Assembly: GCA_018287875.1 (NCBI GenBank)
Contig: JAGVVL010000009.1
Coordinates: 930,001 to 994,000, forward strand
DNA: 64,000 nucleotides
Reading direction: 5' to 3'
Source of the DNA: Nigrospora sphaerica
Taxonomy: Eukaryota > Ascomycota > Sordariomycetes > Amphisphaeriales > Apiosporaceae
The translations under genes were made by a program, and so were the position numbers. The first letter of the stretch is position 1, and each line of letters opens with the position of its first letter. This document shows, one piece after another, positions 57,038-64,000 of this stretch. Under the pieces are notes generated by a model. The model did not search any database. It was not told the DNA's origin and was given only the letters and a program-made list of their open reading frames with translations.

Positions 57038-57832
57038 CTAGCTTAGCGCCGCTCGTCGCAGGTCGGGTAGCAGACCTACATATTTCCGTTGGAGTCCGTA
57101 ACAGACTTGTCTTTTCGCGTGCTTAGGAAGGTAGTGAGCGTGGTCCGCGCTTGGCCTTGGCGCCACGTCACTTCGGGCCTGTGAGGCATGTATACCGAGT
57201 TCCAGTGGTCTGCAATAGGTATGAGTGTTTGCCCAGAGATCGCGAGTACACGGGGATGCGGGATAGGCAAGCATACTTGTTCTGGTAACTTGCAACAACC
57301 GCGATTGGTAATCAACTATGGTCCGCACCGAAATTGGGCGCATGGTATAATGCGTCATAGGGCATATGGAATGAGCTTGACCAGGGTGGTCGTTTGTCTC
57401 ACGATTGCGCTTGGCCAGGGCCGCCTCTGGGTCCCGTGCATCTCGGCGCGGGAAGCCCATTTCCGGTGCTTCTTCGGGATCGCGCCTGGCCAGAGCCAAC
57501 TCCGACTCGGGTGAGTCCCAGCCCGGGAAGCCCAATTCCCGTGCCTCTTCTGGGGAAATGTCGCCGACAGAAGTGATGTTGAAGGTTTCGCCCGTCTTAA
57601 TGTTCCTTACAGCCCGCGTGCCGTCTTCGAGAACAGGGTATGTCCATTCGCTTGCTGGGGTTATATATCGCCCTGCAAAAAGACTGGCCGGGGCGTCACC
57701 TTTTTCAGACACAGTAATTTTCGGGGTACGCAGCTGCACCCCGATTCGCATGCCGATATTTTGGGGAGCATCCTTCGGTATGGAGAGGCACGTCACCACA
57801 CAAGCAAGGTAGAAATGGAGAACCGATCTCAT
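57038..57832 (-). CDS. Putative secreted protein with dibasic-ended repeats
   Basis: The frame is open from upstream, but the first ATG is at 57832, giving up to 264 aa. It starts with a signal peptide (MRSVLHFYLACVVTCLS). After about 70 residues come two imperfect repeats, each beginning with Pro-Glu-Glu-Ala and Gly-Phe-Pro and ending in a basic pair: SPEEARELGFPGW...LALARR and DPEEAPEMGFPRR...AALAKR. The dibasic ends look like Kex2 processing sites. After NRETNDHP the frame stays open, but a GT...AG intron is possible there. A neighbouring frame (DHWNSVYMPHRPEVTWRQG) also looks protein-like, so the C-terminal half is uncertain. I do not recognise a family. It could be a processed peptide precursor or a small secreted protein; no enzyme gene next to it supports a peptide cluster. 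Confidence 0.5.
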   Translation of the reverse strand: MRSVLHFYLACVVTCLSIPKDAPQNIGMRIGVQLRTPKITVSEKGDAPASLFAGRYITPASEWTYPVLEDGTRAVRNIKTGETFNITSVGDISPEEARELGFPGWDSPESELALARRDPEEAPEMGFPRRDARDPEAALAKRNRETNDHPGQAHSICPMTHYTMRPISVRTIVDYQSRLLQVTRTSMLAYPASPCTRDLWANTHTYCRPLELGIHASQARSDVAPRPSADHAHYLPKHAKRQVCYGLQRKYVGLLPDLRRAALS

Positions 57833-57862
57833 GGCCGTGGAATTGGAGGCGGTGAGTCCCAA

Positions 57863-60623
57863 AAGAATGGATGGAAGATACGAAATTGGACAACCACAAC
57901 AGTCTCCGGAGAGGCTTGTCGCGACAATAAATTCAAACCCGGAGGATCGTATGGGCGAGCACCCCAGGGTATTTACGGTTAGGCGTCTGGGCGACCCAAG
58001 GGGAAGCGCCTTAGACAGCGTGTCGGCCGCATTACGTTCCCTGGCTTCAGCATGTCACTGCAACCGAAGGCCCTGAAGCATGTCGACCCGGGTGCGCCCA
58101 TGTGATACAGAGGGAAAGAAAAGAAAGAAAACTAATTAATAGATCCGAGACTTCCGAGACAGCTTTAACTCCGGCCGGGCCGTCCATTGGTAACGGCCAT
58201 TCAGATTGTCAGAAGTCCAGATAGATCCAGGGATCCACCGTGGACGGGAGGGCCTAGAGCGCGACGGCTTTGCGGGGTATTGAGATGCTCCGCGGCGACG
58301 GATGCAGCGGCACCGCATAATCAGTGCCGTCGCGTCTTTGCCAATGGGTCAAGGTTCAGCTTCGATAGCCAGCCCGTCCCCGTATGGCCCACTTCGAGGC
58401 CCTGTTTCTAGCCCTCAGGGGCTATAGTCCCGCATACCTGGCTCAACGTTCCGACTGATATTTTCCAGGGAAGATGGCAAGAGGAAATCAGCCTTCTGGT
58501 GCCGGTGCCCCAATGTAAAGGAGGGCGCATTACCCTCCGTTTAATGACCCTATTTTGTTCAAGTTCAGTAGGATATATTATCTCTGTCTTATGTAACAAG
58601 TACTCTATCTTTCGCTTCTTCTTTAGGGCCAGTCGCTTAAGCAAAGTCCGGATCACATTCGGAACGCATAATTCTGATAGAATGTTGATTGAAATAAACT
58701 TTTGCGTATGAGGCCAAGAATGCAGAGAAAAAAGTTTCAACAGTGAAAGCGCGCTCTTCACGACATTGATCAAGTAGGTTTCTGAAGCGCGCCAATGACA
58801 GGAAAGACGGCTTCGTGTTATACCAGCAAAACCCCCTACCCCGGACTCTAATAAAACTCCAGTGATGCTTCCGACGTTCCTCATCGGCTTCCCGGCTGTC
58901 ATGTGAGTTAAGCTCCGGTGATTCTCTTGCCGAATGCTTCTCCTATTTGTTACTCCGGGGGACTGGGTATATGTATTTGACCCCGGGGAACACTCGTTCT
59001 AGTACAGTTCACCGGTATATAGCACATTTCGGCGGTATCTGCCGCCATGAGGCCTCATGACCGGAATTTCAAGATTCCTGGTGTGGCACCCGAACCTCCT
59101 AGCCCCACCAATACAACCAACGTCCCTCTTTTGGCGAGAGTAGTGTTTGATCAAATTATAAGTTTGCACAGTCGAAGGGAGAGCATTCTTGCAGAGATGG
59201 GTTTCCCACACACTTGATTACTGTTTCGCATCAACACTTGCTCCCCGTTTGCACAGTTGGTTAGCTCCTAGTAGTACGCGTACCTCCTGTACGGAATGGA
59301 TGAAAGACGAATGAGGGGCGAACCAAAATTAAATATCCGGTAGATCGTACCTACTTCTAAGGCGGACACGGTATGCTACGTCGATCCAGCAGCGCCAAAG
59401 AAGGCCCGATCCGAGCCTCATATTAAGGAGAGCGGGCGCGGGGTCCGACCAACGTCTGTTCGAATACCATGTGCCCAGCCTGCTGGGACATTCCCCGGGC
59501 AATTAAATGCTCCTACGCTATGCCCCTCCACCACTAGTCGTTGTTCTTGAGAAGGTGGGGGGTGACGACAACCGGAAGCTTACTCGTATTTCCACTCAAG
59601 GCAAGAGAAGCAGGCGATTCAATTTCCGAAGTGCCTCATGGCTCCCTCCCTGGTGAGTTCGGCATGAGATAATCGCCTGGAGTAGAAGTGCGCCATTATC
59701 CACTCCGGCACTGCCTGCCGGGAAAAGCATGCTTTTGTTTTTTTCCAAGATGAGCGACTCCAGTAGGACATAATAACTTAGGTGACAAATTCTTGTTCCC
59801 TCCATTTCAGCCTTTCCTATATGATGTTGGTAGAAACACTCTGCACGCTCTCTAAAAATGACCTCGTGCCGATGGTGTAGTGCTTCGTCGTGAGTTGGAG
59901 AGGCGAGTTTTTCCTCACTATTAACAGGCCGGCACCGGTGGCATCGGGAGGGACAACATCTCTACGGACAGCCACCTAGCGGGGTGTACTGTTCCGCGGC
60001 CCCGCTGTGCAGCGTGCTACGACGTTCCGCCACGACGCAAAAAAGGTACGAAAAGCATAGGCACAGCACCCAAAAGCGCGCCTGTGGAGTTGCCGGCGGG
60101 CGCCACTGGCCGTGTCTTGGGCGAAAGAGTGGCCGCCGAGGATGCCAATGTGGGGGACGAACGCCCGAGACAGGGGACCCAAGTGCCCCCAAGGACGCTT
60201 TGCCACCGGTGCGTGGAGGGCCATGGCCCGGCCCGCGTGAAGGGCACGCACGTGTATCCCGACGGCGACCGCGGCCTGTACCGGTCGGGGGTCATGCGAG
60301 ACTGGAGAAAAGGCCGCGTGGGCGGGTGTGCGCGAACAGACGCGGGGTCTGACCCAGAAGACGGGGCAGCTGCGACAAACCGCACCCGGGCGCGTCGCAC
60401 TATCGCCTTCTCCCGCGGGCGCGCGGTGCGGCCGAGAAGAAATGGGGCGTCCGAGCAGGTCCGAGGATCCGTGTCCGCCGGAAATGAGGACAGCAGAAGC
60501 CGGGGGGGTTGGGGTTGTGCGCGCGGCGGCGTGACGCTGAGACAATCGGGAGGGGCGTGTCGTACAGTCGACTGGGACGCCGGGCCGCGATGGGGGGTAG
60601 GAAAGGGCCCACGCGGGATGGTG
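57863..60623. other. Intergenic region; no gene recognised
   Basis: 58100-59900 is mixed, partly AT-rich, without recognisable proteins. 59960-60620 is GC-rich with long overlapping frames on both strands that look like chance. It includes the promoter of the 60818 gene. Confidence 0.4.
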
Positions 60624-60630
60624 TTATAAG
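60624..60630 (+). promoter_or_regulatory. TATA-like element of the 60818 gene
   Basis: TTATAAG lies about 190 bp before the start codon and is followed by a C/T-rich leader (about 60680-60790). Confidence 0.4.
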
Positions 60631-60817
60631 AACACGACGAAGTGGCCGCTTCCGATAAAGGGGCGTCCCGAGAAACACCGCATCCCCTTCCGTCGCTCAC
60701 TCGTTCGCTCGGCTCCCGCTTCCCTTTACCCCATTACCACCCCCATCTTCCCCGGACCTCCTGGGGCATCTTCGCTCGACCGGAAACCTCTAGCACACGA
60801 CGCTGAAACGAACCACG

Positions 60818-61560
60818 ATGCGCTTCGGCTTTCTCACAACCGCCGCGGCGCTCCTGGCGGGCGTGTCGGCGCAAGCGGGCGGGTCCGACGGCGCCGCCGC
60901 CGCCATGGTAGCCGGCATCGACAAGCTGGCGGGCATGGCCGAGCAGGCTACGGAGCTCGTGCGCGCCGTCGCCCGCCCAGCCACCGGCGACAACGTACCG
61001 GTCCTCGACAAGACCGTATTGGTATGGGCAGCTCTTTCTTTTTCTCTTCGCCCTCCCGATTTTGGCCATTGTGTGAACTAACCATCCGTCGCGCAGCCGG
61101 TCGTGGACGCCCTCGCCAACATCGCCAACGAGATGGAGATGCAGGCGGGCGGGTTGTCCACCCCCGCCGGCAACGATGACAACACGCCGTCGTTGATGAT
61201 TGCGGCCTTCTCCGACGAGGAGCAGCAGGGCGTGTGCAAATCGTTCGGACACGTAAGTCTTTCTTTTTAACCCCTCTGTCGTCTCCCCTCCCTTTCCTCT
61301 TATCAACTAACATTCGCAATCAGATGGCCGAGGAAGGCAACGATCTCTTGTCTGGTCTGATCATCATTCAGCCCTTGCTGGAGGATACTCAGTTCATGGA
61401 GCCAGTCCGTGCCATCATCACCCGCTTTCCGACCCCATTCAATAAGCTGTTTGGCGCATTCAAGCAGCTCGCGTCCAACTGCGCCCAGGATACCATCCAA
61501 GCCGGCCCGGATGTGGGCCGTAGCCTCGAAGAGGCCATCGGTGCATACACCTCCAACTAG
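60818..61560 (+). CDS. Small secreted helical protein (198 aa)
   Basis: Three exons, 60818-61021, 61097-61252 and 61324-61560; all junctions are in phase. A signal peptide (MRFGFLTTAAALLAGVSA) precedes a region of Ala/Asp/Val-rich amphipathic helices (GIDKLAGMAEQATELVRAVA, DALANIANEMEM, IIIQPLLEDTQFMEPVRAII). Two cysteines are visible (GVCKSFG and SNCAQD) and could pair. The layout resembles secreted helical proteins of the HsbA / cell-wall mannoprotein type, but no diagnostic motif is visible, so that link is tentative. Probably extracellular or wall-associated. The C-terminus ends AIGAYTSN without a GPI signal. Confidence 0.8.
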
Positions 61561-61645
61561 GGGGCCCATACAGGGCACTTGTAGTTGCATGCCTATCGAG
61601 CCATGAATGGGCAGGTGGGGGTGGACGCAGGTTTACCAGAGGCCG

Positions 61646-62919
61646 TCATGTCACGTACGCGGGCGAATACCAGTCAAAAAATGCATTCCTGAGCCTAGCA
61701 AACACGTCCTGCATCTTCTCTTCTATCTGTTCATATATCTCGTCGCTTATTCTCTTGTGGATAATGTCCTCCATCAGGTCGTCGACTTCTGGTATCTGCT
61801 CCTGAAGCGAGTCGACAGTCTCTCCCAGCTCGCACACATTCAAGTCCAATGCTTCTACCTTATTCTCGGCCTCGTCTAGACGCTCCTGCATCTCCGCCAT
61901 GCGCGACTCCAGCCCATCAACAGTGTTGTTAAGCTTCTGGATCGTCTCTTGCTGCATCTTGACCAGAGCCTCAAGCCGGGCGAGGAGCACTGAGTTGATC
62001 GGCGAGCCGGGCTCCTCGACCGGACCTGAAGCAGACACGCCAGGCGAGGCATCTTTGACATCCCCGTCGTGCGTGCCCCTCTTGCGAGGTCTAGCTGACG
62101 ATCCGACGCTGCTGCTGCTATCGGTACTGCGACGGTTCCGTTTACCGGGTTTGTCTGCATAACGGGACATGTCAGAAAGAGTCACAAACTCCAAGCCAAA
62201 CCAAGCTTACCCGGTACGAGTGGGGGCATAGGGGGTCCCGTGCCAATCTCGTCGTACAGCGGGGGGCTGTCGGCAGCACCGATAGAAGCAGCATCGTCGG
62301 ACGCTGTGCTGATGGCATTGTCATCGACGGGCAGAACGAGGTGCTTGCCGCCCTTGCCATTGTACAGACTGCGTAGATCAAGGAGTCGCGCTGGCGGGGA
62401 CGAGGAACCGGACTTGATGGCGGCATCAAGGAGCTCGAGGCGCTGTTTGGACAGCACCGTATGCTCAACCTGCACCGACAGCACGTCGACGACGGCCAAA
62501 GAAGATAGAGCCTCAATAGCACGCGCCGTCGCCGGCTTCTTCGGCTGGAGGGCTTCCTGGGCCGGCACAATGAGCCGCCCGGGGGTGTGCAGATTGAACT
62601 TGAGGCAGGTGATGCTACCGTTCAGCTGCTGGCGCACCAGCCCGGGCGCGTCAAAATCGATGGTCCATTCCAGCGACGAGATGTGGCCGGGTGGGATGTG
62701 AAAGTAAAGGTAGGTGTTGTCGAGACTCTTGAGACGGATGGGTACGCGCAACCGGAAAAGGCAGGCGGTCCGGTCAAGGCAGACTTCGAGCACCACGCGT
62801 TTGTTCGCGGGGTCCGGGTTGAGGTAACGCGGTGTGTCGCTGCCTTGCGTTTTCCAGGACACCACGGCGGGGCCTCGAGCTTCGAAGCAAGCATCCGTCT
62901 CGTTCGTCTCGTCGGCCAT
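61646..62919 (-). CDS. Fungal-specific protein with C-terminal coiled coil (405 aa)
   Basis: Two exons, 62919-62211 and 62154-61646, predicted 405 aa. The N-terminal domain (about 30-210) has a conserved-looking core: KRVVLEVCLDRTACLFRLRV, YLYFHIPPGHISSLEW and QQLNGSITCLKFNLHTPGRL. A Ser-rich basic linker (KPGKRNRRS, ARPRKRG; possible nuclear signals) leads to a heptad-rich coiled coil (about 290-375), starting LLARLEALVKMQQETIQKLN. The pattern recalls an expanded family of sordariomycete proteins of unknown function, but I cannot name it. A role in the nucleus is possible from the basic motifs. The stop lies only 86 bp beyond the convergent neighbour's stop. Confidence 0.82.
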
Positions 62920-64000
62920 GGTCGAAAGATGAACCTATGCGCAATATCAATGGAGACACGCGAAAAGACAGCTTACCAGGCAAAGAAGGCGTCTGTAGAG
63001 GCTGTGTCGAGCCGACCGGCGCGTTGCATGTAGTACAGTCAAACTCCCGCCCGCCTCAGCCAGGCCAGCAACAGGGAAACGGTTTCGCTGACAGGAAGCC
63101 CAGCAGCTCGTAAAAGAGCTGAGCCCCTTCCCAAGATCCCGGTCCTTTCCACGGAGGCGATGGATGCAACGCGTCCGAGGAGTAGGAGTCGGCCAAATGA
63201 TCGAGGGCGCGGAGGACCAGTATCGCCCGTGGCCAGCCACTGGCAAGACGCGCACGGTAACTCGAGGAGGCACACGATACGTGCGCCCACACAAGTCCCT
63301 AGAAGACGACTGACTGTTTGCACGCTCGGTAGATGGGTGGTCGTGCAAGCGTGGTCCGCGACGGCGAGAGTCGTGATGCGGGAGATGTGTTGAACCGACG
63401 TTGAGGATGGAGAGGAAATGAGGTGGCTGGCAACTCCACTTGACCAAGAGTTATGTAAGCGGGTGAGCGGGGACAAGAAAGGTGGAGTCGTGTGATGGGC
63501 GATATGGATGCATATCTGGATTGAGGCATGGATGTGTTGCGGAGAATTGGATAAATGCAAATTATGCGCTTGGCACGTACTCGGCACACTCGGAGAGCTT
63601 GCCAGTACTTGATCTGCTGCCTCGACCCGTTTCTACCGTCGCCAGCGGACAGGGTTGAGAGATGGGTGCCTGGACTTCGGCTGGATCTACAAGTGCGCTG
63701 AAGTACAACAGAGGTAGTCCCCGGAATGGAATATTGTGCTCCTAGACTCTCGAGCTGACCCAAATGGAGGGTAGCTTTCAGTTGGTGCCACCATGACTGG
63801 ATGAACGTTCCAGACGCCTCTTGCTGATAAATATGTCTGCCTGAAAGTCCTGCATTCGCTCTCATGAAGGACCAACCATCCAGGCTTCGGGAATGCCATC
63901 GCGTCAGCTCGGTTTTGCCCTCCTGGCTCTGTTTTACTGCAATTCCGTAAATCTACCGCCGTGAAGGCCATGGCGAAGCCGGTCGACCAACAGTTGGGAT
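62920..64000. other. Region upstream of the coiled-coil gene; no gene recognised
   Basis: Contains the promoter of the minus-strand gene. Minus-strand frames (63039-63865) are Ser/His/Thr-rich and unlike known proteins. The window ends here. Confidence 0.4.

Noticed and set aside
59976..60700. Overlapping long frames on both strands near 60 kb
   Set aside because: High-GC DNA with Arg/Pro-rich translations and no conserved motif on either strand.

Overview
The window is nuclear DNA of a filamentous ascomycete, most probably a sordariomycete. Genes are split by short introns (about 50-180 bp) with GT-AG ends. Gene content is typical of such fungi: an AA9 copper monooxygenase with a CBM1, a GMC alcohol oxidase, an NDUFS7 homologue whose sequence looks Neurospora-like, MFS transporters and NACHT/ankyrin remnants. 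Transposons and some host-gene relics carry stop codons mostly explained by CpA-to-TpA changes, the signature of repeat-induced point mutation (RIP). Species cannot be named from the sequence.

Layout. 1-4.5 kb: secreted AA9-CBM1 lytic polysaccharide monooxygenase, a 17-bp minisatellite, and a possible small Cys/His-rich protein. 4.5-11 kb: a degraded compartment with a pogo/Fot-type transposon (7106-9620) that itself carries two solo LTRs, inserted next to a decayed GH78 alpha-L-rhamnosidase. 12-14 kb: a complete cytochrome P450. 14.3-16 kb: truncated pogo end with a third solo LTR. 16.4-17.2 kb: complex I subunit NDUFS7. 17.5-18.4 kb: LINE fragment. 19.3-21.2 kb: full-length Fot1-like element. 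23.1-23.6 kb: ankyrin-repeat relic. 24.3-26.3 kb: GMC alcohol oxidase. 26.4-31.6 kb: no gene recognised. 31.6-37.3 kb: seven-TM membrane protein, a 71-aa protein and a membrane-anchored SGNH hydrolase. 39.5-42.9 kb: NACHT (NLR) and monocarboxylate-type MFS pseudogenes. 43.4-44.5 kb: Myb/SANT protein. 48.9-51.9 kb: sugar transporter and cyclic phosphodiesterase, convergent. 54.6-62.9 kb: a signal-peptide membrane protein, a secreted protein with dibasic-ended repeats, a small secreted helical protein and a coiled-coil protein.

The genes do not form one obvious cluster. Several fit plant-biomass use (LPMO, sugar transporter, alcohol oxidase, SGNH/CE3-like esterase, GH78 relic). The rest are housekeeping genes or relics of expanded fungal families. 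Intact genes sit in GC-rich blocks separated by transposon-rich, RIP-affected blocks. No bacterial-type operon, CRISPR array, rRNA or tRNA was recognised. Splice sites were placed by eye from reading frame, family conservation and GT/AG signals.
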